Source: Aestuariivirga sp. (GTDB taxonomy: Bacteria; Pseudomonadota; Alphaproteobacteria; Rhizobiales; Aestuariivirgaceae). From it: 39,699 nucleotides of DNA. A program made the position numbers and the translations under genes. The notes under the pieces are model-generated. The model was not told where the DNA came from. It worked only from the letters and a program-made list of their open reading frames with translations, and ran no database searches. Where the stretch lies: the NCBI GenBank assembly GCA_030680855.1, contig JAUXUN010000067.1, forward strand, positions 1-39,699. Reading direction: 5' to 3'. Within the stretch, counting starts at the first letter, position 1, and every line of letters starts with the position of its first letter. This document shows positions 1 through 7,825 of this stretch, piece by piece.

Positions 1-1317
1 GCCGCCCACCGCGATGTCATGACCTACGAGGAAAAGGGCGAACGCTTCGCCATCGGCAACCGCCTGCCGCGCGAACAGAAGGATTGGACCGACAAGCGCA
101 AGGCCGTTGACACGGTCATGTATGAAGTAGGCGGTGTCGTCACCCGGGTTGGCGATGAAACCGTGGGCGAAATGTGGTCGCTCTGGGACGGCAAGGACAT
201 TCTGAACGAGATTGATCCGCGCTTTGCCGCCAACATCGAGCGCCATATCCATCAGTCCATTGCCAATGACCCATTCCATGTCTCGGCCAATACGGACCCC
301 AAGGGCGACCGCTCAAAGCCGCCCCAGGAGCAGGACCCGGACATGCTGGTCCATGTCGTCAAGGAAACCGATGCCGGGATCATCATTCGCGGCGCCAAGT
401 ACGAAACCGCCGCCGCCTACGCCAATCAGGCCTTCCTGAAACCAACCATTGCCAACTGGGGTGATGCCAAGCTTTCCGAATATGCCCTGGGCTGCATTGT
501 GAAAATGAATGCCCCGGGCGTGAAGCATATCTGCCGCACCGGCTTTACCGGCCGTGCTCCGGCGCGCGATTATCCGCTGTCAAACAAGTTCGATGAAGTC
601 GACACCATCGTCATTCTCGACAATGTTCTTATTCCTTGGGAGGACGTGCTGTTCTACCAGCACACCCGCGCCGCCGCCTTCATCCGCCAGACGCTGCATC
701 GTTATTCCGCTTTTCCCTTCGTGCAACGAACCCTGTCCTATGCCGACCTCATCATCGGTGCCGCCCTGTGGAACGCCAAGCAAACCGGCCTCGACAAGCA
801 GCAGGCCGTGCAGGAAAAATTGACCGAGCTTGCCGTTTGGCGTGAAGGTATCAATGCCCATCTCACCGCCTCCATCGTCATGGCCGAGCAAAGCCCCAAT
901 GGCCTGCTTATGCCGAACCAGTCATTGCTGATGTCGGGCCGCTGCTACGCGCTCAACAATCTTCCCAGGATGATGCACACGGCGCGCGAGCTCTGCGGCG
1001 GGCAAATCTGCGTAACTCCCGATGCCGCCGTATTCGAGCACCCGGAAACCAAGAAGTGGATGGACAAGTACTACACCATCAACGATGAGTGGGTCGCTGA
1101 TGACCGCCGCAAGCTGCTGGTCCTTGCCCGTGATCTCCTGAATTCGGACTACGCCGGCCACCGCCTAACCTTCCAGTTATTCGCCCAAGCTCCGCCTTTC
1201 GCCCAATCCGCCGCTGTCTACCGGAATTTCGACTGGAACAGCACCTTGAAATTTGCCCAGAAGGCTGGTGGGATGAGCCCCCGCATCTGGGGAGCAAGGA
1301 AGCAGGCGGCGGAATAA
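1..1317 (+). CDS. HpaB/PvcC-like flavin-dependent monooxygenase, 5' end cut by window
   Basis: Resembles the 4-hydroxyphenylacetate 3-hydroxylase oxygenase family (HpaB, PvcC), FADH2-using monooxygenases with an acyl-CoA-dehydrogenase fold that need a separate flavin reductase. The reading frame is open from base 1, and the first ATG at 19 leaves no room for the family's N-terminus, so the gene begins upstream; about 438 codons are visible against a usual 480-520. The visible part holds the substrate/flavin barrel (GAKYETAAAYANQAFL, around residue 130) and the helical C-terminal domain (RELCGGQICVTPDA, around 330). Its stop overlaps the start of the next flavoprotein by one base, so the two are probably translated together. 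The substrate cannot be told from sequence; no HpaC-type reductase is seen in the window. Family call is good, exact reaction unknown. Confidence 0.8.
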   Translation, partial: AAHRDVMTYEEKGERFAIGNRLPREQKDWTDKRKAVDTVMYEVGGVVTRVGDETVGEMWSLWDGKDILNEIDPRFAANIERHIHQSIANDPFHVSANTDPKGDRSKPPQEQDPDMLVHVVKETDAGIIIRGAKYETAAAYANQAFLKPTIANWGDAKLSEYALGCIVKMNAPGVKHICRTGFTGRAPARDYPLSNKFDEVDTIVILDNVLIPWEDVLFYQHTRAAAFIRQTLHRYSAFPFVQRTLSYADLIIGAALWNAKQTGLDKQQAVQEKLTELAVWREGINAHLTASIVMAEQSPNGLLMPNQSLLMSGRCYALNNLPRMMHTARELCGGQICVTPDAAVFEHPETKKWMDKYYTINDEWVADDRRKLLVLARDLLNSDYAGHRLTFQLFAQAPPFAQSAAVYRNFDWNSTLKFAQKAGGMSPRIWGARKQAAE

Positions 1318-2594
1318 TGTCAGTTGAGAAGATAGAAGCCCTCGTTGTGGGCGCGGGCCAGGCGGGATTGGCCATGAGCGGCCACTTGGGCCAACGCGGC
1401 GTGCCTCACCTCGTTCTTGAACGGAGCAGGATCGCCGAACGCTGGCGTTCAGAGCGCTGGGATGGTCTGGTTGCCAATGGCCCCGCCTGGCACGATTGCT
1501 ATCCGGGCCTGGAATTTCCTGGCTACGATCCGGACGCTTTCGTGCCCAAGGAAAAGGTCGCGGATGCTTTCGTGACCTATGCCGAAAAGATCAAGGCGCC
1601 CATCCGCTGCGGCATCGAGGTCAAATCGGTCAGGAAGAATGATGGCCGTCCCGGTTTCCGCGTGGAGACATCGCAAGGTGTGATTGAAGCCAATTTTGTA
1701 ATTGCCGCCACCGGGGCTTTCCAGAAGCCGATCATTCCCGCTCTCGTTCCCGAGAGTGCCGGGATCATGCAGATACATTCCACCGCCTACCGCAATCCGG
1801 GCCAGCTGCCCGAGGGCGCCGTGCTTGTGGTGGGCGCGGGGTCGTCAGGTGCGCAGATTGCGGAAGAACTTATGCGTGCGGGCAAGCGCGCCTACCTCTC
1901 GGTTGGACCTCACGACCGGCCTCCGCGCCGCTATCGCGGGCGTGACTTCTGCTGGTGGCTGGGCGTTCTCGGCAAATGGGATGCCGCCGCTCCGGCGGAA
2001 GGCAGGGAGCATACCACAATTGCCGTGAGCGGAGCCGATGGCGGCAAGACAGTCGATTTCCGCAATCTGGCCGCGAGCGGCATGACGCTGGTCGGCAGAA
2101 CGGAAAGATTCAAGGACGGTGTGATGCATTTCGCAGCCGATCTCACGCGCAATGTCGCGCAAGGCGACGCGAATTATTTATCAGTGTTGGACGAAGCCGA
2201 TGCGTTTGTGGCCCGCAACGGCCTCAACTTGGCCGAAGATCCCCAAGCCCGCATCATCGGGCCAGACCCGGAGTGCATGACCAATCCCATTCGTGAGTTG
2301 AATCTACAGAACGCCGGTATCACAGCGATTATCTGGGCAACGGGTTTTTCGGCTGATTATGGGTGGCTGCAGGTGGATGCATTTGACGCGAAAGGCAAGC
2401 CGAAGCACCAGCGCGGCGTTTCATCCGAACCCGGCATCTATTTCCTCGGATTGCCATGGCTGTCGCGCCGGGGATCAAGCTTCATCTGGGGCGTCTGGCA
2501 CGACGCCAGGTATCTGGCGGACCATATCACCACGCAGCGCGGGTATTTGGCCTATAAAGAGCCCCGGGAAAACAAGACAGGAAACAGGCAATGA
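1317..2594 (+). CDS. FAD/NAD(P)-dependent monooxygenase, FMO/CzcO type
   Basis: A 425-residue class B flavoprotein monooxygenase-like protein. An N-terminal FAD Rossmann motif (GAGQAGLAMSG, residues 12-22) is followed by the typical ERWR segment. An FMO-like signature (IMQIHSTAYRNP, near residue 150) precedes a second dinucleotide motif for NAD(P)H (VVGAGSSGAQIAEEL, near 172), and the C-terminal ATG motif is present (IIWATGF). Members oxygenate N or S atoms or insert oxygen next to a carbonyl. The ATG overlaps the previous stop (TAATG), and its own stop overlaps the next start by four bases, so it is the second gene of a coupled four-gene run. Two unrelated oxygenases side by side suggest stepwise oxidation of one compound, perhaps nitrogen-containing given the RidA neighbour (inference). 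Confidence 0.82.
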   Translation: MSVEKIEALVVGAGQAGLAMSGHLGQRGVPHLVLERSRIAERWRSERWDGLVANGPAWHDCYPGLEFPGYDPDAFVPKEKVADAFVTYAEKIKAPIRCGIEVKSVRKNDGRPGFRVETSQGVIEANFVIAATGAFQKPIIPALVPESAGIMQIHSTAYRNPGQLPEGAVLVVGAGSSGAQIAEELMRAGKRAYLSVGPHDRPPRRYRGRDFCWWLGVLGKWDAAAPAEGREHTTIAVSGADGGKTVDFRNLAASGMTLVGRTERFKDGVMHFAADLTRNVAQGDANYLSVLDEADAFVARNGLNLAEDPQARIIGPDPECMTNPIRELNLQNAGITAIIWATGFSADYGWLQVDAFDAKGKPKHQRGVSSEPGIYFLGLPWLSRRGSSFIWGVWHDARYLADHITTQRGYLAYKEPRENKTGNRQ

Positions 2595-3007
2595 CAGCAC
2601 ACAAGCGAATTCGTCCCTTCAACACTAAGGACACTTACCCCGAGCAGAAGCTCGACAATGATCTCTGCCAGGCCGTTGTGGCGCGCGGTGCGACCGTGTT
2701 CCTCCGCGGGCAGGTGGCACAGGATCTCGACACGCGCGAGTCCCTGCATGCGGGCGATGCAACGGCCCAGACCGCCAAGACTATGGCCAACATAAAGCTG
2801 TTGATGGAAGAGGCGGGTGGTCACATGGATCATATTTGCCGCATCGTGGTTTATCTCACCGATGTGCGTTACCGCCAGGATGTTTACCGCGAAATGGGCA
2901 AGTGGCTGAAGGGCGTGTTTCCCTGTTCAACCGGCCTGGTCATCACGGCGCTGGCCCGGCCCGAATGGCTGGTGGAAATCGAAGTCACCGCCGTCATTCC
3001 GGATTGA
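2591..3007 (+). CDS. RidA/YjgF/RutC-family protein
   Basis: A 138-residue member of the Rid superfamily, small trimeric proteins of which the archetype RidA hydrolyses reactive enamine/imine intermediates. The family end is clear (LVEIEVTAVIP, with the conserved Glu). The place where archetypal RidA has its substrate-binding Arg reads PCSTGLVI, so that Arg seems absent and ordinary 2-iminobutanoate deaminase activity is doubtful. It starts inside the end of the FMO gene (ATGA overlap) and is followed after four bases by the DUF1028 gene. In the uracil-degrading Rut system a Rid protein (RutC) sits beside a flavin monooxygenase, so a role in clearing an unstable oxidation product of the two upstream oxygenases is plausible but inferred. 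Confidence 0.85.
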   Translation: MTAHKRIRPFNTKDTYPEQKLDNDLCQAVVARGATVFLRGQVAQDLDTRESLHAGDATAQTAKTMANIKLLMEEAGGHMDHICRIVVYLTDVRYRQDVYREMGKWLKGVFPCSTGLVITALARPEWLVEIEVTAVIPD

Positions 3008-3011
3008 TGCG

Positions 3012-3689
3012 ATGACCTTTTCCATTGCCGGGCGCTGTGCCAAATCCGGGGCCTTCGGGGTCGCCATTACAACCTCGTCCATTGCCGTGGGTGCCCGCTG
3101 CCCCCATGCCCGCGCTGGCGTTGGCGCCGTGGCCACGCAAAACGTGACCGATCCGAACCTGGGGCCGCTGCTGCTTGATCTGATGTCGCAAGGCTTGAGC
3201 GCAAGGGCCGCCATTGATTCAATAATCCGCGACCGGCCCTTCATCGAATACCGCCAACTGACGGCGGTGGACAGCAAGGGCAACTCGGCGAGCTGGTCCG
3301 GCAAGCATATTCTCGGCACCCATGCGGTCTCCGAACAGCTGGATTGCGTCGCCGCCGGAAACCTCCTGAAGTCAGCTGATTTGCCGAAGGTAATGACCGA
3401 TTGCTTTGCGGCTAACGCCTCCGAACATCTGGCCGAGCGCCTGTTGCGTTCGCTGGAGGCGGGCTTGGCGTCCGGCGGCGAGGAGGGGCCGGCTCATTCC
3501 GCCGCCCTCATCGTTTATCACCAGCAGGATTTCCCCCTGGTCAATCTGCGCGTCGATTGGGACGATGAAAACCCCATCAAATTCTTGCGAAAACTGTGGG
3601 AAGACTACCGCCCGCAAATGGGCCCCTACCTCCAGCGAGCTATCGACCCTACCACCGCCCCAAGTTACGGCGTGCCGGGTGATCCTTAA
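3012..3689 (+). CDS. DUF1028 family protein (Ntn-hydrolase-like)
   Basis: A 225-residue protein matching the DUF1028 family: the N-terminal block TFSIAGRCAKSGAFGVAI, the GARCPHARAGVGAVATQ segment and the TDPNLGPLLLDLMSQGLSA stretch are all family hallmarks. The family is thought to share the Ntn-hydrolase fold; no reaction is firmly established to my knowledge. There is no signal peptide and no C-terminal peptidoglycan-binding extension such as some relatives carry. It lies four bases after the rid gene and is the last gene of the oxidative operon; the next 250 bases hold no gene. An amide- or lactam-cleaving step after the two oxygenases would fit the fold, but that is a guess. Confidence 0.85.
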   Translation: MTFSIAGRCAKSGAFGVAITTSSIAVGARCPHARAGVGAVATQNVTDPNLGPLLLDLMSQGLSARAAIDSIIRDRPFIEYRQLTAVDSKGNSASWSGKHILGTHAVSEQLDCVAAGNLLKSADLPKVMTDCFAANASEHLAERLLRSLEAGLASGGEEGPAHSAALIVYHQQDFPLVNLRVDWDDENPIKFLRKLWEDYRPQMGPYLQRAIDPTTAPSYGVPGDP

Positions 3690-3709
3690 AGCCTCTGGGG
3701 TTTCGGGTT

Positions 3710-3764
3710 TTACGGTGACAGCGCATTTATTCGATTATTTTGCATGCCGGCTGTCGCCCCGTAA
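3710..3764 (+). repeat. Bulged hairpin built from a 17-bp repeat and an inverted copy
   Basis: TTACGGTGACAGCGCAT (3710-3726) is followed after a 17-base loop by a degenerate inverted copy (3744-3764). The blocks TTACGG/CCGTAA, GACAGC/GCTGTC and GCAT/ATGC all pair, with small bulges between them, giving about 16 base pairs. It lies 21 bases after the DUF1028 stop. The same 17-mer recurs exactly at 4759 and inverted at 3945. Bulged imperfect hairpins of this kind are typical of REP elements and of the ends of IS200/IS605-type elements; membership in either is inference, as no transposase is present here. Confidence 0.6.
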
Positions 3765-3944
3765 TCGGTGCGCCACCGCCCTGCGCGAGCAGTGGAGGGT
3801 ATTTTTTTTGCAAAGGTAGAGTTCATTGCCCGGCAGCCCAATAGGGGATACCTTTCCCTGAAATAGGTGGGGATGTGATGAATGTCCTCCAACCGAAAGA
3901 TACATGCTGAAATTCAGGGAAGCCGCAAGCGGAGAATTAAATAG

Positions 3945-3961
3945 ATGCACTGTCAACGTAA
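3945..3961 (-). repeat. Inverted copy of the 17-bp repeat overlapping the start of the AT-rich ORF
   Basis: Read on the - strand this is TTACGTTGACAGTGCAT, 15 of 17 bases identical to the copies at 3710 and 4759. It coincides with the first codons of the hypothetical gene that starts at 3945, so the first five residues of that protein are encoded by the repeat. Together with 4759-4775 it forms an inverted pair around the gene. Confidence 0.6.
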
Positions 3962-4730
3962 TTCTGGTGACTACAGGCTAATTAGGATAATTTCCCTTTG
4001 GCTATTTGTTGGCTTGGCGTGTGTGCCGTTAATTACATCATCATATGCCTTCGAACTTCCCCAAGCAGAAAAAACCACCTACTTGCGCCTTGCACTTGGC
4101 AACTCAAACGGAGTTGTCAGAAAATTTTCCAAGACTGGCGCGCTTGCAGTGATCGGAGCTTGCACAAGTATTCGAGGTGACAAATGCAGAGCCATTCTCA
4201 ATAGGAAACTTTACGACTCATTGTTGGGCATCATTCGAGTTGAAGTCGAAATAACGTCACAGAATCCAGACATTATATCTTTGTTTACCGACACATCTGG
4301 CGCGACGCAAATAAGGCGACAGCTATCGAAGTCGTATGCTGGTGGCTTCATTGACTCGGATGATGTCGATTGTCAGCTCTACTACTCGATTAAACAGAAT
4401 GTTATTGAGAAAGTTCACATTGTTGTTTCGCTAGACGCACCCGAGCTCAAGCAAAAACTTTGTTTGGCAGTGCAATTGCCGCATGGGCTGGGATTGGCTT
4501 TGACTTCTGATCTGCCTTTTTCAAAAATATGGAAGCACGCCCCAGTCGAGATGCTTGACGGCGAGAAAGCCTTTACCGAACGCAATGTCTCTGTGATTAA
4601 AGAGGGCTACGGAGTGTTCTCCTATATTCACATGTGCCCTGATATCAAGCCGGGCATGAAGGCCGACGATCTAGTGCGAATATTATCGGGGAAATCAACT
4701 TGCGCAGACGGATTAAAACTGCTTCCTTAG
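3945..4730 (+). CDS. Hypothetical exported protein, AT-rich
   Basis: I do not recognise this 261-residue protein. Residues 11-35 look like a signal peptide: basic RLIR, a hydrophobic run (IISLWLFVGLACVPLI), then SSYA before FELPQ, so signal peptidase I cleavage after residue 35 is likely and the mature protein would be periplasmic or secreted. The mature part has several Cys (for example near 'IGACTSIRGDKC', 'DVDCQLYY', 'KQKLCLAVQ', 'HMCPDIKPG', 'STCADGLK'), so disulfides are possible. The start is the only sensible one in frame, with GGAG ten bases before it, although the ATG falls in a repeat copy. Base use differs sharply from its neighbours: lines 4201-4260 and 4381-4440 contain 24 and 22 G+C in 60. 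The composition and flanking repeats suggest a recently acquired insert. Confidence 0.6.
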   Translation: MHCQRNSGDYRLIRIISLWLFVGLACVPLITSSYAFELPQAEKTTYLRLALGNSNGVVRKFSKTGALAVIGACTSIRGDKCRAILNRKLYDSLLGIIRVEVEITSQNPDIISLFTDTSGATQIRRQLSKSYAGGFIDSDDVDCQLYYSIKQNVIEKVHIVVSLDAPELKQKLCLAVQLPHGLGLALTSDLPFSKIWKHAPVEMLDGEKAFTERNVSVIKEGYGVFSYIHMCPDIKPGMKADDLVRILSGKSTCADGLKLLP

Positions 4731-4758
4731 TGGCAAAAAATTAAACACCAATTTAGTA

Positions 4759-4775
4759 TTACGGTGACAGCGCAT
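4759..4775 (+). repeat. Exact direct copy of the 17-bp repeat
   Basis: TTACGGTGACAGCGCAT, identical to 3710-3726, lies 28 bases after the stop of the AT-rich gene and just before the 3' end of the convergent argE-type gene. It marks the right-hand edge of the AT-rich segment. Unlike the left copy it has no nearby inverted partner. Confidence 0.65.
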
Positions 4776-4800
4776 CCAATTTAACGACGGTTCAAATGCG

Positions 4801-5952
4801 TTAAGCCGACAACCTGTCCAGCAGGCGCCCCAGCATCGCATCACACAATGTCAGTTGCTCTTCACTCACATATTCATCAGGCTTGTGCGCTACCGCAATA
4901 TTGCCGGGGCCGCAGACGACGGCGGGGATGCCGAGTTCCTGCTGGAACAATCCGCCTTCAGTGCCGAAGGTGATCTTGCCCGTGGAATTTCCGCCCGTGA
5001 GCGTCCGGACGAAATTCACCGCCTCGCTGTCAACCGGCGTGTTGAGGGCAGGGTAGCTCTGCAGGGTTGCGAACTCAACGCGCGCCTTTGGAAAAACCTT
5101 CTGGAAGCCCGCAGCAATTTTGTCCGCCGCTTTCTGAATGCGCGCGAATATCGCCTGGCCGTCATCTTCCGGCAGGTAGCGGATTTCAAAATCAAAGCTC
5201 GCAAGATTCGGCACGATGTTCATCACTTCACCGCCCACCATCTTGCCGACATGCAGCGTGGTATAGGCCACTTCATAGTCGCCGTCGCGCTTGCCGTTCC
5301 TGGCAATGTCCTCCTGAATGCGGCGGATCTCCGCGATCAGGTCGCAGGCCATGTAGATGGCATTCACCCCGATGGGTGCAAGACTCGAATGCGCCTCAAG
5401 GCCGTGCGCCGTCACGCGGTAACCCAGTTTGCCCTTATGCGCCGTCACCACCTGCAGCATGGTGGGCTCGCCAACGATGCAAAGCCGCGGGCGCACCGGC
5501 ATGGTCTTGAGCATGTCGAGCATGCGCCTCACCCCGATGCAGCCGATCTCCTCGTCATAGGAAAAAGCAAAATGCAGCGGCGTGTGAAGTTTTCGTTTCA
5601 CCGCATGATGCGCCAGATGCAGGCACGCCGCGATAAAGCCCTTCATGTCGGCGCTGCCGCGGCCCAGCAGATTGCCGCCGCGCGAAGTAAGCTTGAACGG
5701 ATCGCTGCTCCAGTTCTGCCCTTCCACGGGCACCACATCCGTATGCCCGGAAAGCGCAACACCTTGCGCATTGGCCGGGCCAATTGTGGCCCAGAGATTG
5801 GCCTTCCTGCCATCCTCGTTGTGAATAAGCGTGGAAGCAATTCCAAGCGCCTTAAGCTCGCTAGCAACAAAATCGATAAGCGCCAGATTGCTGTCGCGGC
5901 TGACCGTTGGAAAAGCCACAAGTTTTTCAAGATAGTGGAGGGTGGACTGCAT
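4801..5952 (-). CDS. argE: Acetylornithine deacetylase (M20 family)
   Basis: A 383-residue zinc M20 deacylase that fits ArgE, which removes the acetyl group of N-acetylornithine in the linear arginine pathway. The metal and catalytic residues can be placed: SGHTDVVP gives His70 and catalytic Asp72, GRGSADMKGF Asp102, SYDEEIG Glu134 (general base) and Glu135, GEPT Glu162 and AHKPDEYV His356. The central dimerisation domain starts after 'TAHKGKLGYRV'. The start has GAGG just upstream. No other arginine gene is nearby. Many alphaproteobacteria make ornithine with ArgJ and carry ArgE paralogues of catabolic role, so the exact substrate is less sure than the family. It is divergent from the HAD gene with almost no space between them. 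Confidence 0.85.
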   Translation of the reverse strand: MQSTLHYLEKLVAFPTVSRDSNLALIDFVASELKALGIASTLIHNEDGRKANLWATIGPANAQGVALSGHTDVVPVEGQNWSSDPFKLTSRGGNLLGRGSADMKGFIAACLHLAHHAVKRKLHTPLHFAFSYDEEIGCIGVRRMLDMLKTMPVRPRLCIVGEPTMLQVVTAHKGKLGYRVTAHGLEAHSSLAPIGVNAIYMACDLIAEIRRIQEDIARNGKRDGDYEVAYTTLHVGKMVGGEVMNIVPNLASFDFEIRYLPEDDGQAIFARIQKAADKIAAGFQKVFPKARVEFATLQSYPALNTPVDSEAVNFVRTLTGGNSTGKITFGTEGGLFQQELGIPAVVCGPGNIAVAHKPDEYVSEEQLTLCDAMLGRLLDRLSA

Positions 5953-6010
5953 GGCGCCTCTGTTATACGCTCGGTTTTTTCAATGCAACTGCCGTGTGGC
6001 TGGGGCCTGC

Positions 6011-6682
6011 TTGCGCAAAATTTCCCTTGTTATTTTTGACTGCGATGGCGTCCTCGTCGACAGCGAGTATCTGAGCGCCCAGGTTCTTGTGGAAACCTTT
6101 GCCGACATCGGCGTGAATATCGACCTGCCGTTTGTCTACACGCATTTTCTGGGTCACAGCTTCTCCTCCGTCGCGGCAAAATTCGCCAAGCTGCATGGCA
6201 CCGGGGTCACCGAGTCATTTGAGTCTGATTACCGGGCAAGTCTGCTCCGCCGCTTCAGCACCGAGCTCAAGCCCATGCCGGGCGTGATTGCCGTGCTGGA
6301 CAGTCTCGCGGTGCCCTATTGCGTGGCCACCGGCAGCAGCCCGCTCCGCGTTACCCGTTCGTTGGAATTGGCGGGCCTCACCTCAAGGGTTAAGGACCGC
6401 GTGTTTACCACGTCGATGGTCACCCGCGGCAAACCGGCCCCGGACATCTTCCTCCATGTCGCCCGCGAAATGGCCGTATCCCCTCAGGAATGCCTGGTGA
6501 TCGAGGACAGCGCCACAGGTATAGAGGCTGCAAAGGCGGCCGGAACGGTGGTCTGGCAGTTTACCGGCGGCTGCCATTTCCAGCACGGCTATAACCATCA
6601 GGGCACAGAACATTTGGTGGATCGGGTTTTTGATCGTATGGATGCTTTTTTTGAAGCCGCACCAGACCTGCGGTTGACCTAG
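6011..6682 (+). CDS. HAD-superfamily sugar-phosphate phosphatase/phosphoglucomutase-like
   Basis: A HAD subfamily IA phosphatase (223 residues from the chosen start). Motif I is FDCDGVLVDSE with nucleophile Asp10 and Asp12, motif II is the ATGSS segment, the motif III Lys is in TRGKPAPDIF, and motif IV is IEDSATGIEAAKAAG. The cap domain lies between residues 20 and 85. Relatives include phosphoglycolate phosphatase, beta-phosphoglucomutase and various sugar-phosphate phosphatases; the substrate is not set. The start is chosen as TTG at 6011, with GGGG five bases upstream and the family's usual short leader; ATG at 5942 would add 23 atypical residues and overlap the divergent argE. It ends 16 bases before the SorC regulator. 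HAD genes next to smo operons are common, so a link to polyol use is likely. Confidence 0.8.
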   Translation: MRKISLVIFDCDGVLVDSEYLSAQVLVETFADIGVNIDLPFVYTHFLGHSFSSVAAKFAKLHGTGVTESFESDYRASLLRRFSTELKPMPGVIAVLDSLAVPYCVATGSSPLRVTRSLELAGLTSRVKDRVFTTSMVTRGKPAPDIFLHVAREMAVSPQECLVIEDSATGIEAAKAAGTVVWQFTGGCHFQHGYNHQGTEHLVDRVFDRMDAFFEAAPDLRLT

Positions 6683-6698
6683 GGACATTGCCGCCGCC

Positions 6699-7652
6699 AT
6701 GGTGCGAAACATCGAACAGGAGACAAGCCGCCTCGACGAAGCCGCCCGCGCCGGCTGGCTCTATTATATTGCCGGCAACACCCAGGATGAAATCGCCCGG
6801 AAACTCGGCGTCTCGCGCCAGACCGCGCAGCGGCTGGTCTCCCTCTCGATCAGCGAAAAGCTCATAAAAGTGCGCCTCGATCATCCCATCGCCAATTGCC
6901 TTGAGCTGGCCGAACGGGTGAAGCAGAAATACGATATCGATTTCTGCGAGGTTGTGCCAAGCGACCCTGAATCGGACACGGTTTCGCTGGGCGTGGCCCA
7001 AGCCGCCGCGGCCGAGCTTGAGCGCTATATCATGTCGCCCCATCCCGTCATCGTTGCCATGGGAACGGGCCGCATGCTGCGCGCCATGGTCGATCAGTTG
7101 ACGCCGATGGATTGCCCCCAGCACAAGATCGTTTCCCTCGTCGGCAATATCGCCACCGATGGTTCGGCCACGCTCTACGATGTGGTGAGCCGGGTGGCCG
7201 ACACGGTCAAGGCCCCGCATTATCCCATGCCCCTTCCGGTCATCGCCACAACGGTTCAGGACAAGACCCTCATGCTGGCGCAAAAACCCGTGCGCAACGT
7301 AATCGAACTGGGCCGCCAGGCTGATGTCACCTTTGTCGGCGTCGGCACCATGGGCGACGATGCGGCCCTTATCCGCGATGGCTTCGTGAAGCCGGAAGAA
7401 ATGCGCGCCCTGGTAAAAGCCGGCGCCGCAGGCGAGATCATCGGCTGGGCCTACGACGCCGAAGGCCAGCTCATCGAAGGTCAGACCAATGACCGGGTTG
7501 TGAGCGCCCCCCTCGAGCAGCCAGCCAAGCGCCGGGTGATCGGCATCGCCATGGCCCCGCCGCGTCTCCGCGCCGTCAAAGGAGCTTTGATCGGAAAATT
7601 GATCAACGGTCTCATCACCAACGAAAAGATGGCTGAGCTTTTGCTTAAATAA
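6699..7652 (+). CDS. SorC-family sugar-responsive regulator of the smo operon
   Basis: A 317-residue SorC/DeoR-type regulator. An N-terminal helix-turn-helix (about residues 22-45: NTQDEIARKLGVSRQTAQRL) is followed by a NagB-like sugar-phosphate-binding domain (about 60-317) with family marks such as the MGTGRML loop near 115 and the C-terminal LITNEKMAELLL. These proteins bind DNA as tetramers and release or activate on binding a phosphorylated sugar. Its position directly upstream of the SmoEFGK operon, with a 173-base promoter gap, points to control of sorbitol/polyol uptake; rhizobial smo loci have such a regulator (often called SmoC). It follows the HAD gene after 16 bases and probably shares its transcript. 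Confidence 0.87.
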   Translation: MVRNIEQETSRLDEAARAGWLYYIAGNTQDEIARKLGVSRQTAQRLVSLSISEKLIKVRLDHPIANCLELAERVKQKYDIDFCEVVPSDPESDTVSLGVAQAAAAELERYIMSPHPVIVAMGTGRMLRAMVDQLTPMDCPQHKIVSLVGNIATDGSATLYDVVSRVADTVKAPHYPMPLPVIATTVQDKTLMLAQKPVRNVIELGRQADVTFVGVGTMGDDAALIRDGFVKPEEMRALVKAGAAGEIIGWAYDAEGQLIEGQTNDRVVSAPLEQPAKRRVIGIAMAPPRLRAVKGALIGKLINGLITNEKMAELLLK

Positions 7653-7663
7653 AATGCAAAAGC
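7637..7663 (+). other. Inverted repeat across the stop of the smo regulator gene
   Basis: GCTTTTGC (7637-7644) and GCAAAAGC (7656-7663) form a perfect 8-bp stem with an 11-base AT-rich loop that contains the stop codon. There is no T-run, so it is not a standard terminator. GCAAAAGC appears again at 7790-7797, just before the ribosome binding site of smoE, so the half-sites could be operator elements for the adjacent SorC protein (inference). Confidence 0.35.
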
Positions 7664-7745
7664 CTGACATCGATTAATCTCTTTTATTTCAATCTGTTAA
7701 AGCGCGAACCGCATCCCATTTGTGCGCTGCGGCAACGAATTCCTA

Positions 7746-7776
7746 TTGACTCCAGTAAGATTAAGAGTGAGTATAT
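7746..7776 (+). promoter_or_regulatory. Candidate sigma-70 promoter for the smo operon
   Basis: TTGACT (7746-7751) and GTATAT (7771-7776) are 19 bases apart (18 if the -10 is read as AGTATA). It lies in the only non-coding gap before smoE and would start transcription about 40 bases ahead of the coding region. Prediction by eye. Confidence 0.4.
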
Positions 7777-7825
7777 GCCCGCTTAGTTGGCAAAAGCTCA
7801 ACAAAATGCATTTGGGAGGAATTCA

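Noticed and set aside
4855-6039. 394-codon open frame on the + strand antisense to argE
   Set aside because: Shadow of a gene with a full set of M20 metal-binding residues; the translation is Arg/His-rich without any domain.
7787-7825. Upstream ATG for smoE at 7787
   Set aside because: The signal peptide and the strong GGGAGGA point to 7826; 13 polar residues before a Sec signal would be odd.
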